A stretch of 64,000 nt of DNA from an uncultured Collinsella sp. (GCA_900552385.1 URZI01000005.1:65808-129807); one strand, 5' to 3'; shown: positions 8,405-18,120, counted from the stretch's first letter. Notes: generated from the letters alone by a model not told the origin. Translations and numbers: made by a program.

Positions 8405-11242
8405 ATGCGGTATTGTCTCGATTCGTTAGGATTGCATGTGAGAGCTGCCACTGTCCTTCGTTCAGTTATATGTCGCGCCCTGGCCATTGTGCTTGCCGCG
8501 CTTGCCGCACTGAGTTCCATCGCGCCTGTCCAGGCTTTTGCCGATGACTCTAGTCAGCCAGTCAAGACGGTCCGCGTCGGCTGGCTCGTCAACAACGAGG
8601 GCTTCCAGAACGGCACCCCCGGCGAGCGTCTCTCGGGATGGGGTTACGAGTACCTCCAGACCCTGTCGTACTACACGCCCGGCTGGCGGTACGAATACGT
8701 CTCCGGCACCTTCACCGAGCTTATGGACATGCTCGAGGCAGGCGAGATCGACCTCATGCCCAACATCTCCTACTCCGAGGAACGCGCCCAAAAGCTGCTC
8801 TTTTCCTCGAACCCCGAGGGCACCGAGCGCTACTACATCTACGCCAGGCCCGACCGTGACGACCTGGCCAAGGGTGACCCTCAAGCACTCCAGGGTCTCA
8901 CCATCGGTTACAACTCCGGTGTTATGCAAACCATCGTCGGCCAGCAGTGGCTCGCCAACGAGGGAATCGCCTGCACATACAGGGAGTATGACGGAGGCTC
9001 CGTCCTCTTTGACGCGCTCGCAAACGGCGAGGTCGACGCCATCATCATGAACGACACCATTTCGTCGCCCGAGGCGTCGCCCATGTTCTACGTCGGTTCG
9101 AGCGACTACTACTTTGCCGTTCCCAAAAGCCGCCCCGACCTGATGGACAACATCAACTCCGCAATGGCGGCAATCAACCGCGTCAACCCCCGCTATAACG
9201 ACGAGGTCAAATCGAACTATTCAGCGCAAAACAGCGGATCATCCTCGCTCACCGGCGATGAGCGCGCCTGGCTCAAGGCGAACAACAACACCATCACGCT
9301 CGGCTACATTACGGGCAAACTCCCCTACTGCAACGAAGACGAAGACGGCAAAATGGAAGGCTCGCTCGCATCGCTTGCGACGACGTTGCACGATAAATTT
9401 GGCATTACGGTCGAAACCGTCGCCTTTGATAGCTACAAGATGATGTCAAAGGCCCTGTCAAAGGGAAGCATAGACGTCGCGCTGCCGGTATACCGAGATT
9501 ACTGGTTTGCCGAGCAATCAGGCGTTGTGCAGTCGGTATCGTTGGGGACCATATCCCTCACCGCCATCCACAGCGGAAGCAACCTGAACAAAGATCTTCA
9601 GAACATCGCCTGTACCAAATCATCGTTTATCAACCGAAACGTACTTGAAAGTCTGTTCCCCACAGCGACCGTGACCGAATACCGATCCGACGATGAAGCG
9701 TTCGACGCCCTCAGGAGGGGAACGGCGCGCTGCGTCGTCGCTCCCAGTTCACGCGTAAAAACCCTCGGCGATCGTTATGATCTCGAGGACTGCGAGACGG
9801 TCGAGCTCCCTGACACCTGCGAGCTCTCGTGCTGGATTTCGCGCGGAAAGCCCGAGCTGCTGGGAATCATCAACAAGGGCATCATCAATGCCGGAGAATC
9901 GCTCTCCGCAAGCAATTACTCCTCTACGTCGTACACGGCCCAGGAATCCAACACGCTTCAATTCCTTTATCGCAACCGCACCGCCGTTGCCTCCACCCTC
10001 ATCGGTATGTTGTCGGTCAACATCGTCCTGCTCATCTGGGCGCTCGTGCGCGCTCGAACCGAGCGCGAAAAAGCCGACGCCGCCAACGCCGCTAAGACGG
10101 CATTCCTCACGCGCATGAGCCACGACATCCGTACGCCGCTCAACGGCATCCTGGGCCTTATCGATATCGAGGAATTGAAGGAAGGCGATATCCAGGTCGC
10201 CCGCGAAAGCCGCGCCAAGGCTCGTGTTGCCGCCAATCACCTGCTCTCGCTGATTAACGACATCCTCGAGATGGGCAAAATCGAAGACCGCAAGATAACA
10301 CTGGAACATGCGCCTTTTAACCTCAAAGAGCTCTGTGACGATACGCTGGTTCTGTGCAAGCTCCGCGCATCCGATAACGGCATCACCATGCAGGACAATA
10401 GTCTGCCATACACCACGGGGCCATACATGGTCGGCAGTCCCACCCATATCCGACAGATCATGATCAACCTGTTAGACAACAGCATTAAGTACAACAAGCA
10501 CGGCGGCTCCGTCACCTTTAGCTCAAAGACCAAGCCACTCGATAACGGGCGCGCGCTCTTTTGCTTTAGCGTTTCGGATACCGGCATTGGCATGACTTCC
10601 AAGTTTTTAAAGCATATCTATGAGCCGTTTGCCCAAGAAGGTAACGATGCACGTAGCAAGTTCCAAGGAACCGGCATGGGCATGCCAATCGTCAAGTCGC
10701 TTATTGAACTAATGGGCGGCACCATCGAAGTCACCAGCGAGCTCCATGCGGGCACCTCGTTCTACGTGGAGATTCCGCTCGATATCGACGAGAATCCCCA
10801 GGCGCGGGCGAATACGGTTGAGAGTGCGCCCGACTGCTCGCTCGCCGACATGAACGTGCTGCTCGCCGAAGACAACGAATTGAATGCCGAGATTGCCCAG
10901 GCGCTGCTAGAATCCGAGGGCATCGTGGTCACCCGCGCCGCCAACGGCAACGAAGTCGTCGATCTGTACCTGTCGCATCCCGCCGGCAGCTTCGATGCGA
11001 TCCTGATGGACATTATGATGCCGGACATGGACGGTTACGAGGCAACCCGCGCGATTCGCCTGAGCGAGAAGGTCGATGCAGCCGATATCCCCATCATCGC
11101 GCTCACCGCCAATGCCTTTGCCGAGGACGCCAAGGCGGCACACGACGCCGGCATGAACGCCCATCTATCCAAACCGCTCGACTTTAACAAGCTCAAAAAC
11201 ATACTCGCCCGCATCAAGAAAAACGGATCCGTTTCGCTATAG
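8405..11242 (+). CDS. Hybrid sensor histidine kinase with two solute-binding domains (BvgS-like)
   Basis: A 945-residue membrane sensor. A signal peptide ends near residue 46 (VQAFA). Two periplasmic-binding-protein family 3 domains follow at about 55-290 and 295-505. A membrane helix lies near 530-552 (VASTLIGMLSVNIVLLIWAL). The kinase core has the H-box MSHDIRTPLNG and ATPase motifs DNSIKYN and DTGIGM, and the receiver domain has phospho-acceptor LMDIMMPDMDG. It should sense an amino acid or similar small ligand outside the cell and relay phosphate internally. No separate HPt or output regulator lies nearby. The split system on the opposite strand (11834-14892) has a related layout. Confidence 0.9.
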   Translation: MRYCLDSLGLHVRAATVLRSVICRALAIVLAALAALSSIAPVQAFADDSSQPVKTVRVGWLVNNEGFQNGTPGERLSGWGYEYLQTLSYYTPGWRYEYVSGTFTELMDMLEAGEIDLMPNISYSEERAQKLLFSSNPEGTERYYIYARPDRDDLAKGDPQALQGLTIGYNSGVMQTIVGQQWLANEGIACTYREYDGGSVLFDALANGEVDAIIMNDTISSPEASPMFYVGSSDYYFAVPKSRPDLMDNINSAMAAINRVNPRYNDEVKSNYSAQNSGSSSLTGDERAWLKANNNTITLGYITGKLPYCNEDEDGKMEGSLASLATTLHDKFGITVETVAFDSYKMMSKALSKGSIDVALPVYRDYWFAEQSGVVQSVSLGTISLTAIHSGSNLNKDLQNIACTKSSFINRNVLESLFPTATVTEYRSDDEAFDALRRGTARCVVAPSSRVKTLGDRYDLEDCETVELPDTCELSCWISRGKPELLGIINKGIINAGESLSASNYSSTSYTAQESNTLQFLYRNRTAVASTLIGMLSVNIVLLIWALVRARTEREKADAANAAKTAFLTRMSHDIRTPLNGILGLIDIEELKEGDIQVARESRAKARVAANHLLSLINDILEMGKIEDRKITLEHAPFNLKELCDDTLVLCKLRASDNGITMQDNSLPYTTGPYMVGSPTHIRQIMINLLDNSIKYNKHGGSVTFSSKTKPLDNGRALFCFSVSDTGIGMTSKFLKHIYEPFAQEGNDARSKFQGTGMGMPIVKSLIELMGGTIEVTSELHAGTSFYVEIPLDIDENPQARANTVESAPDCSLADMNVLLAEDNELNAEIAQALLESEGIVVTRAANGNEVVDLYLSHPAGSFDAILMDIMMPDMDGYEATRAIRLSEKVDAADIPIIALTANAFAEDAKAAHDAGMNAHLSKPLDFNKLKNILARIKKNGSVSL

Positions 11243-11284
11243 TTTGTGCTCAACCACCACGCACGACCAGAAAGGAAGCCAACG

Positions 11285-11764
11285 ATGTTTAGGCCCTTAC
11301 GTCGAAAGAAACGCGCTATCACCGACGAGGAAGCGCGCAAACTGCTCGCCACCTGCAAGCGCGGCGTCTTTGCCGTCAACGGCGACGATGGCTACCCGTA
11401 CGCCATTCCCGTCAACTACTTCTTTGACGCCGAGCACGACAAGATCTATTTCCATGGCGCCAAAGCCGGCCACAAGGTCGACGCACTCAAGCGCGATGAC
11501 AAGGTCTGCTTTACCGTATACGGCAACGAGTGGTACCAGGACGGTGACTGGGCTCCCTACGTTATGAGCACCGTCGTCTTTGGCCGTTGTCGCCTGGCGA
11601 ATGACACCCCCGCGTTTATCGAGGACAAAGTCCGCCAGCTCGCCCTTAAGTACTACCCTTCTGCCGAAGAAGTCGAAGAGGAAATCGCCAAAGACATCAA
11701 GGGCGTCCAGCTCTACGAGATTTCGATTGAGCATCTTTGCGGCAAGCAGATTCAAGAAAAGTAA
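11285..11764 (+). CDS. Pyridoxamine 5'-phosphate oxidase family protein (NimA-like)
   Basis: A 159-residue protein of the flavin-binding split-barrel fold. The N-terminal pattern TCKRGVFAVNGDDGYPYAIPVNY and the following KIYFHGAKAGHKVDALKRDD are characteristic of the NimA/PNPOx-like group, some of whose members reduce nitroimidazoles. The ATG at 11285 follows AAGGAAGCC. It is separated from the kinase gene by 42 bases and may be read with it. The substrate is unknown. A strong terminator follows. Confidence 0.85.
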   Translation: MFRPLRRKKRAITDEEARKLLATCKRGVFAVNGDDGYPYAIPVNYFFDAEHDKIYFHGAKAGHKVDALKRDDKVCFTVYGNEWYQDGDWAPYVMSTVVFGRCRLANDTPAFIEDKVRQLALKYYPSAEEVEEEIAKDIKGVQLYEISIEHLCGKQIQEK

Positions 11765-11791
11765 GCCCCTCAGCAGGCCTCATCAATAATA

Positions 11792-11831
11792 ATATGGCCC
11801 GGTTCCAACCCACCTTGGAACCGGGCCATAT
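11792..11831. terminator. Bidirectional terminator between convergent genes
   Basis: The arms at 11792-11808 and 11815-11831 form a perfect 17-bp stem with a 6-base loop. On the minus strand ATTATTATT follows the hairpin. It lies 27 bases after the stop of the plus-strand gene and 2 bases from the stop of the minus-strand kinase. Confidence 0.8.
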
Positions 11832-11833
11832 GC

Positions 11834-14026
11834 TTATGAAGCATCGGCGGCTATGTGCGCTAGCGCCTCAACGAGCTCCTGCGAGCTCACAGGTTTGCTC
11901 AGGTGCGCGTCCATGCCCGCCTCACGCGAAAGCCTGCGGTCGTCGGCAAAGGCGTTGGCGCTCACGGCAACAATCGGCGTGGTCGCGGCATCCTCGCGAT
12001 CGAGTGCTCGAATCCGACGCGTGGCCTCAAGGCCATCGATACCGGGCATCATGATGTCCATCAACACCGCGTCGTACTCGTACGGCGCGCTCGCGGTAAA
12101 CATCTCGACGGCAGACTCACCATCCTTAGCATGCGTCACGATGGCACCGGCACGGCTGAGCGTAAACTGCGCGATCTCGGCATTCAGATCGTTATCCTCT
12201 ACGAGCAAAACGCGCAAGCCCTGGAGCGCATCGCCGTCTCCCGCATCCGCGGGAACTGCCTGAGGAATCTCGGAGCGGTCGCACTTCTCGAACGGCAGGC
12301 GAATGGTAAACGTCGTCCCCTGCCCCAAGACACTCGTAAAGCTCATGGTTCCGCCCATAAGCTCGACCAGCTGTTTTGCGATAGGCGCGCCCAGGCCAGT
12401 TCCCGACGAAGCGCTTTCCACCTGCTGCTCCTCGCGGCAAAACGGCTCGTAGAGGTGCTTTTGGAACTCCTCGCTCATGCCAATACCGTTGTCGGCGATC
12501 GTGTATTCATAGACGGGGACGCCATCCGCTGGCTCCACCTCGCGGCACACCAGGCGGACATAGCCGCCCTGGCGGTTGTACTTGACGGCATTGCCGGCAA
12601 TATTGAGCAACAAACGCTTGAGGTGCGTCACGCTCACCCGCGCATAGGGATGATTAAGCGTCTGCTGGTCGGAGATAATTGTCACCAGACGCTCCTCGGC
12701 CTGGCGCTCCAGAATATCGCGCACTTCACAGTTGAGGGCCACCAAATTTATGGGCACGAGGTTCAGGTCGACCTGCCCGCTCTCCAGGCGACTCATATCG
12801 AGCGCCTCGTTGGCAAGGTCGAGCAGCAGTCCCGATGCCGTCCAGATCTTTGAGCGGCACTCGGTCTGCTTTTGCAGATCGTCCGCATTGGCATCGCCGA
12901 CCTCGACCATGCCGCGAATGCCGTTGATGGGCGTGCGCAGATCGTGGCTCATGCGGCGCAAAAACTCCGTCTTTGCAGAGTTGGCAGACGAGGCCTCACG
13001 CGCTGCCTTTGCCAGCTTGTCGCCATAGTCGCGCTCCTGCTGCAGCAAGTCCGTCAAACGTCGACGATCAGCGCGGCGACGCACCATCACGACAACGGCT
13101 ACAACACCGCTGTAGAGCACCAGCACGCCGGCAGCAACAGCCGCGACGACCTCAAAGTAACGCCGCGCCGAGGCATAGGTGTACACGTAGAACCCGCGCG
13201 CTTTTCCAAATGTGCCCAAATACCACTCGCCGTTGGCGTTAACCAATCTGACCTTACCAGCCGGGCATCGATCCTTTATACCGTCGACAATGAAGACATC
13301 CGTCGCAGGCAGATCAAACACGCCCAATATGGTGGGTTCAACGGCATTGGTCGCAACGACCTTGCCGTCGCTTTCGATCACGATATTGCCGCTGTCGATG
13401 ATCTCATAACCACCGAGCAAGCTCTGCAGTTTGAGCGTATTGCTCGCGACCGCCTTGGCGCTCTGGTGTCTCACTGCGGCAACGATGCCCTCGCCATCCT
13501 GCCGAGTCACGCAGCCAATGTCTGCGACCGAATCATCCGCAAGCGTGATACGGGCGGTATAGGACTTAAGCGGATGGGCTGCCACCTCCAACACGGGCGC
13601 TTCCTTGAGATACGCAGCGAGCGACTCGTAGCCCACGTCATCCGTCGAGGACTCGGACACCAAATTGCCCGATGCGTCCGTCACGATCAGTGCGCTCACG
13701 TTGAACTGGTCGGCATATTGCTCCAGCGTGGCGTTATCCACCGAACCGTCGCGCTCCATATCGCGCGCTGCCTCTCCGGCAATCTCCATAACGCGAATCA
13801 GGTTTTTGGTCGCATAGGCGCTATTAAATGCATCGTAGGAAAGGCTCTGCGTCGCCACGTAATCGACAACGTCGGCAAAGCGCTGCTCGGCTTGGGCCGC
13901 CGTGTAACCGTAGCTCATCATGCCGGCAACAACCGAGAGCGCTATCCCCAGCAGAGCGACAAGGAGCCATGCCCCCGCCGAACGATTGCCCCGCTCCTGA
14001 GCGGCGTGGTCGGGCGCATCGATCAT
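11834..14026 (-). CDS. Hybrid sensor histidine kinase with receiver domain
   Basis: A 730-residue membrane kinase. The first helix lies at about residues 20-40, an extracytoplasmic sensor of about 240 residues follows, and a second helix lies near 285-310. The kinase core has the H-box MSHDLRTPINGIRG, N-box AGNAVKYN and G-box DNGIGM. The receiver has LMDIMMPGIDG and ends SKPVSSQELVEALAHI. The start overlaps the stop of the binding lipoprotein gene by 4 bases (ATGA), so the two are translationally coupled and probably work as one sensor. No HPt protein or DNA-binding regulator is encoded nearby. Confidence 0.9.
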   Translation of the reverse strand: MIDAPDHAAQERGNRSAGAWLLVALLGIALSVVAGMMSYGYTAAQAEQRFADVVDYVATQSLSYDAFNSAYATKNLIRVMEIAGEAARDMERDGSVDNATLEQYADQFNVSALIVTDASGNLVSESSTDDVGYESLAAYLKEAPVLEVAAHPLKSYTARITLADDSVADIGCVTRQDGEGIVAAVRHQSAKAVASNTLKLQSLLGGYEIIDSGNIVIESDGKVVATNAVEPTILGVFDLPATDVFIVDGIKDRCPAGKVRLVNANGEWYLGTFGKARGFYVYTYASARRYFEVVAAVAAGVLVLYSGVVAVVVMVRRRADRRRLTDLLQQERDYGDKLAKAAREASSANSAKTEFLRRMSHDLRTPINGIRGMVEVGDANADDLQKQTECRSKIWTASGLLLDLANEALDMSRLESGQVDLNLVPINLVALNCEVRDILERQAEERLVTIISDQQTLNHPYARVSVTHLKRLLLNIAGNAVKYNRQGGYVRLVCREVEPADGVPVYEYTIADNGIGMSEEFQKHLYEPFCREEQQVESASSGTGLGAPIAKQLVELMGGTMSFTSVLGQGTTFTIRLPFEKCDRSEIPQAVPADAGDGDALQGLRVLLVEDNDLNAEIAQFTLSRAGAIVTHAKDGESAVEMFTASAPYEYDAVLMDIMMPGIDGLEATRRIRALDREDAATTPIVAVSANAFADDRRLSREAGMDAHLSKPVSSQELVEALAHIAADAS

Positions 14027-14892
14027 GACAGACCCTCCATATTCAAAAATGGCGAAGGGTCATCGAAGTACTTTGACACCAGGCGTTCCATGGTGCCATC
14101 GGCAAGCATTTCTTGGTAGGCATGAGTGAGCTTGACGTCGATGCCACGCGTATCGTTGATATCGAAAGCGGTGCCCAAACCGACCTCTAGCAGCGGCTCA
14201 TCCAAAATGCGATATGTCACACCATAGTCTTTTTCGTAGGTGAGGAACGAGGACTCATGCGCGGCGATAGCGTCGACCAGGCCCTCGACGAGCGCCGGGT
14301 TCAGGTATGAACCGTCCGAAAAGCTGTAGAGTTCCTTGATCTGCGGAACGTTTTCATTTATGCGATTGAGCAAAATGTCCTCGGGCTTGGTGGTGGACTG
14401 AACCGCCACGATCTTATCCTCAAGATCGGCAAGCGTGTAGATATCGCTCTGGGGATCGACCGCGACCACCTGGCGGCTCGCAAGGTACGGGCCGGCCCAA
14501 CGATATTCGTTTTCGCGACCCGTCATACTAAAGCTGCCCATGACACAATCGAGTTCGCCGCTCGCCAGCAGCTCCTTCTTCTTTTCCCAGTCGATCAGCT
14601 GGTATTTTGGCTTGTAACCAATGCGAGCCAAAGCCTCGGTCAATATCTCGACATCCAGGCCAACGATATCGCCGTACTCGTCGGTATACACAAACGGTGG
14701 ATAGAGATCGCTTCCGACGTTGAGCGTCTTAAGGTCGTTGTCTTTGACTTGCGAGGCGTCCAGACCTTCTAATGCAGACGTCGAGGCTCCGTCATTCGAC
14801 CCGGAGCAGCCAGCTATCGCTACGACAAAGACGCTCGCCACTGCAAGCGCGGCAAACAACGATATGGACACCGAGCGGCGAGGTCTTTTCAT
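14023..14892 (-). CDS. Substrate-binding lipoprotein, family 3 (amino-acid type)
   Basis: A 289-residue lipoprotein with signal peptide and lipobox VVAIAGC near residue 29. The mature part is a family 3 solute-binding protein (LNVGSDLYPPFVYTDEYGDIVGLDVEI, LDCVMGSFSMTGRENEYRWAGPY). Such proteins bind amino acids or related small molecules outside the membrane. No ABC permease or ATPase accompanies it. Instead its gene overlaps that of a hybrid kinase, so it most likely presents ligand to the kinase rather than serving uptake. Confidence 0.88.
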   Translation of the reverse strand: MKRPRRSVSISLFAALAVASVFVVAIAGCSGSNDGASTSALEGLDASQVKDNDLKTLNVGSDLYPPFVYTDEYGDIVGLDVEILTEALARIGYKPKYQLIDWEKKKELLASGELDCVMGSFSMTGRENEYRWAGPYLASRQVVAVDPQSDIYTLADLEDKIVAVQSTTKPEDILLNRINENVPQIKELYSFSDGSYLNPALVEGLVDAIAAHESSFLTYEKDYGVTYRILDEPLLEVGLGTAFDINDTRGIDVKLTHAYQEMLADGTMERLVSKYFDDPSPFLNMEGLS

Positions 14893-14986
14893 CGAGCTCC
14901 AGAAGATCCTGTTTACAGACTGAAATGGTTAAAGATAATAGCAAACGAAACCACTCGAGCGTCCAATGGTTACAGACGTTTTACCA

Positions 14987-15024
14987 TGCGGGGCCTTCCA
15001 GCCGGCTTGGCAGAAGGCCCCGCA
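14987..15024 (-). terminator. Terminator-like hairpin after the aminotransferase gene
   Basis: The arms TGCGGGGCCTT and AAGGCCCCGCA form a perfect 11-bp stem 12 bases beyond the stop at 15037. The U-run is poor. Confidence 0.5.
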
Positions 15025-15036
15025 TGCAGCACACGC

Positions 15037-16251
15037 CTACCGTGCATTAAAAACGTAGCGGTCCAAGCGATCGCAGGCTTCCCTTACGCGCGAAAGCGGC
15101 AGCGCCAGATTCACACGAATGTGGCAGGGTCCATGGAACGGGCGGCCGTCCTGATACCCCACGCCCACGCGCGCCCCCTCGTCGAGCAGCCACTGAATAT
15201 CGCGACCATGCTCGCGGCACCACTCGGTGCAGTCAATAAACACCATGTACGTGCCCTGCGGACGCGAATAAGACACGCCCTCAAAATGCTCGTCCACGTA
15301 ATTGCAGAAGTACTCGATATTGCCGGCAAGCACCTGGTTGAGCTCGTCCAGCCACTCGTAGCCTTGCGGCTGGTAGGCACCGATAAGCGCGTGCATCGAG
15401 AGGACGTTCATCTCGTTGTAGTGAGTCTTGTTGGACACGGCACACACGCGGTCGCGCAGCGTCTCGTTGTAGATGATGTGGTAGCTGCCGACCAGACCCG
15501 CCAGGTTAAACGTCTTGCTCGGCGCATAGAGGGCAACCGTGCGCATGCGGGCATCCTCGCTCACCGACTGCGTCGGGATGTGCTTGTGCCCCGGCAGGAT
15601 GATATCGGACCAAATCTCGTCCGAGATCACCACGCAATCGTGCTGGCGATAGATGTCCATGGCGCGCTCAATCTCGTCGCGCTCCCATACGCGGCCGCAG
15701 GGATTGTGCGGCGAGCAGAACACCGCGGCATGGATGTGGTTTTGGGCGAGCTTGTGCTCCATGTCCTCAAAGTCCATACGCCACACGCCCTGGTCGTCGA
15801 ACTTAAGCGGGCTGTGGACAATGCGATAGCCCGCGGCCTCAATGGACTTGGTAAAGCCGATGTAGGTAGGGCTGTGGACCAGCACCGCATTGCCTGGTTG
15901 GACATACGCGCGCAGCGTCGACACGACACCGCCCAGCACGCCGTTTTCGTAGCCGATATGCTCAGGTGCCAAGCCCTCAACGCCGTTGCGGCGGCTCTGC
16001 CATTCGATGATGCGGTCGAAATACTCGGGGCGCGGATTGAAATAGCCAAACATGGGGTGCTGGACACGCTGAATGATGTGCTCCTGGACCGTGGGCACCG
16101 TGGCAAAATTCATATCGGCCACCCACATGGGAATGCGGTCGAAGCCCTCGTCGGGTGCGTTCGGAGCCATACCGGGGATCTCACCCCAAGAGTCAACGGC
16201 GATGGAGTCCATGCCGTGGCGGTCGATAAGCGAGCTAAAGTCGTATTTCAT
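15037..16251 (-). CDS. PatB/MalY family aminotransferase / cystathionine beta-lyase
   Basis: A 404-residue fold-type I PLP enzyme. The lysine that binds PLP lies in YAPSKTFNLAGL. Other family marks are MWVADMNFATVP, FGYFNPRP near the N-terminus and the substrate motif FCSPHNPCGRVW. Members of this group split cystathionine or cysteine (C-S lyase) and in E. coli modulate maltose gene expression. I chose the ATG at 16251 (MKYDFSSLIDRHG) because GGGAG precedes it and the length then matches the family; the frame is open 23 codons further up. It is flanked by unrelated single genes. Confidence 0.88.
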   Translation of the reverse strand: MKYDFSSLIDRHGMDSIAVDSWGEIPGMAPNAPDEGFDRIPMWVADMNFATVPTVQEHIIQRVQHPMFGYFNPRPEYFDRIIEWQSRRNGVEGLAPEHIGYENGVLGGVVSTLRAYVQPGNAVLVHSPTYIGFTKSIEAAGYRIVHSPLKFDDQGVWRMDFEDMEHKLAQNHIHAAVFCSPHNPCGRVWERDEIERAMDIYRQHDCVVISDEIWSDIILPGHKHIPTQSVSEDARMRTVALYAPSKTFNLAGLVGSYHIIYNETLRDRVCAVSNKTHYNEMNVLSMHALIGAYQPQGYEWLDELNQVLAGNIEYFCNYVDEHFEGVSYSRPQGTYMVFIDCTEWCREHGRDIQWLLDEGARVGVGYQDGRPFHGPCHIRVNLALPLSRVREACDRLDRYVFNAR

Positions 16252-16362
16252 GCTGAACTCCCGTGCAAAGTGATTGTTTTGGTAGGCGTTATTGTCCACC
16301 AGCACGGGCGATTTTGGCATGGGGTTTGGCGCTTAATTTGACGGGTGCGGACGAATGGCTGG

Positions 16363-17100
16363 TTAGTCTTGCGCGTCGTTGACGGCGACCACGGTTAGCT
16401 GGGTTTTATCGACCGTAAAAGATATGTCGAGCCCGGCAAAGGCCAGGTGATAGACGCGGTTTGGCTCGTACTTGCTGCCTGCGCGGCGCGGGTCTTGGCG
16501 AAGGACCTCGACCAAGCCGGGGAGCTTTGCGGGCGAGACCATATCCTGCAGCGCCTGCGGAAACTCAACATCGAGCTCTTGCCACGGAGCATCCTCAATC
16601 CAGCCGCCCGTTGCATCCGGGTGGCAGTCCGCAAACGGAATGTAGGGCTTAATGTCGTAGATGGGCGTGCCGTCGCGCAGGTCGGCCCCCAACACATGGA
16701 TGATGGGACCATCGTCGGTAAGCTCCACGCGGTCGAGCTTGACGCAGGTGAGCCCAATGGGATTAGGGCGAAACGGACTGCGCGTGGCAAACACACCCAC
16801 GCGCTCGGCTCCGCCCAGACGCGGCGGACGCACGGTTTTCGACCATTTTGCGTTGGTTCCGGACCTGTCCCGCGTCTTGGCATCGGCGGCTATGTCCTTA
16901 GCCGTGCCGCCGGGTGTGCCGTTTTCAAAACGCCACAGCAGCCATAGGTGAGAGAAGGAGTCCAGACCCTCAACCGCTGCATTGGAGGCAAATTCCGGCT
17001 CAAAAACGATGCGTCCCTGCAGATGAGGCGCCAAAAAGCTGTTGCGCGGAATGCCGAACTTCTGCGGCAGGTCGGTATGTATGTGTGCAATAGGTTCCAT
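16363..17100 (-). CDS. trmO: tRNA (N6-threonylcarbamoyladenosine(37)-N6)-methyltransferase TrmO
   Basis: A 245-residue protein with the TsaA/TrmO signature FATRSPFRPNPIGLT and the second motif DGTPIYDIKPYIPFADC. TrmO methylates t6A at position 37 of certain tRNAs using S-adenosylmethionine. Upstream of the ATG at 17100 I see no Shine-Dalgarno sequence. A TACAAT box lies 7 bases before the ATG, which would suit a leaderless transcript. An ATG three codons earlier (17109) overlaps that box. The frame is open much further upstream but without family similarity. Confidence 0.88.
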   Translation of the reverse strand: MEPIAHIHTDLPQKFGIPRNSFLAPHLQGRIVFEPEFASNAAVEGLDSFSHLWLLWRFENGTPGGTAKDIAADAKTRDRSGTNAKWSKTVRPPRLGGAERVGVFATRSPFRPNPIGLTCVKLDRVELTDDGPIIHVLGADLRDGTPIYDIKPYIPFADCHPDATGGWIEDAPWQELDVEFPQALQDMVSPAKLPGLVEVLRQDPRRAGSKYEPNRVYHLAFAGLDISFTVDKTQLTVVAVNDAQD

Positions 17101-17241
17101 GCCGGCCATTGTACGGCATGAAGGTGTGGGGCGTTGCGCGCAATTCTTCGCCGCGGTTCCCCGTCGTGCAACCAACGGTTGCTTGGAAGGGCGCCTGCTG
17201 CCGCGTATGCTTAAGCCGCCAACCAGCAGAAAGGAGCCGCT

Positions 17242-18069
17242 ATGGCCTTTGCAGAAAAGCTCATTGCCATCCGTCGCGCCCATCACCTTACCCAGGAGCA
17301 GCTCGCCGCCAAGCTCTTCGTCACACGCCAAGCCGTCAGCCGTTGGGAGCGCGGCGAAGTCACCCCGGGTATCGACATGATGAAGCTCATTGCCGCCGTA
17401 ACCGGAGAGCCGCTGCCCCACCTGCTCGAAATGCCCGAGCATTATTGCCAGAGCTGCGGCATGATACTCACGCCCGACGACTGCGGCACCGACGCCACGG
17501 GCGCCACGACCGACCATTACTGCAAGTGGTGCTACGACCACGGCAAGTACACCTACGACACCACCATGGAGGCGATGATTGAGGATTGTGCCCCGCGGCT
17601 GGCGCAAAACACCGGCATGTCGCTCGACGAAGCCGTCTCGCTCATGGGCGCCGTCCTGCCGCAACTGGAGCGTTGGCACACCGTGCAGGAAAACGAGGAG
17701 CGCTACGGTGCCGAGGCTCGAGCTCGCTATGGCAATGAGGCTATCGATGCAGCAAACGAAACGTTACTGGATATGGATCCTCAGACATGGAACGACATGA
17801 AGGAACTTGAACGCGCCATTTTGGGCCAGCTCTCGATTGCCATGGGCATTGGCGATGCGAATGGAAGCGAGGCTCGCAAGCTTGTCGCGATGCATCGTCG
17901 CTGGATTGCCCTCAACTGGGGATGCGAGCCCCAGAACGAAGCGTACCTGGGCCTCGCCAATGGTTATCTTGCCGATCAGCGCTTTGTTGACTACTACGAC
18001 AAGCCCTGCGGCACCGGAGCCGCGGCGTTTCTGGTCCAGGCCATCGAGTCGTCACTGGTCCGCGCATAG
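17242..18069 (+). CDS. XRE-family regulator with zinc ribbon and TipAS ligand-binding domain
   Basis: A 275-residue protein in three parts. Residues 1-60 are a helix-turn-helix (LTQEQLAAKLFVTRQAVSRW). Residues about 66-105 hold two CXXC-type pairs, CQSCGM and CKWCYD, a putative zinc ribbon. Residues about 150-273 resemble the TipAS domain (EERYGAEARARYGNEAIDAA, ADQRFVDYYDKPCGTGAAAF), which in TipA binds thiopeptide antibiotics. TipAS is normally fused to a MerR-type HTH; here the DNA-binding part is of XRE type. A drug- or peptide-responsive regulator is the likely role. The start follows AAAGGAG. Confidence 0.8.
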   Translation: MAFAEKLIAIRRAHHLTQEQLAAKLFVTRQAVSRWERGEVTPGIDMMKLIAAVTGEPLPHLLEMPEHYCQSCGMILTPDDCGTDATGATTDHYCKWCYDHGKYTYDTTMEAMIEDCAPRLAQNTGMSLDEAVSLMGAVLPQLERWHTVQENEERYGAEARARYGNEAIDAANETLLDMDPQTWNDMKELERAILGQLSIAMGIGDANGSEARKLVAMHRRWIALNWGCEPQNEAYLGLANGYLADQRFVDYYDKPCGTGAAAFLVQAIESSLVRA

Positions 18070-18120
18070 ACCGCGGCGGCTTTGGGTATTTCAATCAAAA
18101 CCGCAACCGATTGGAGACCT

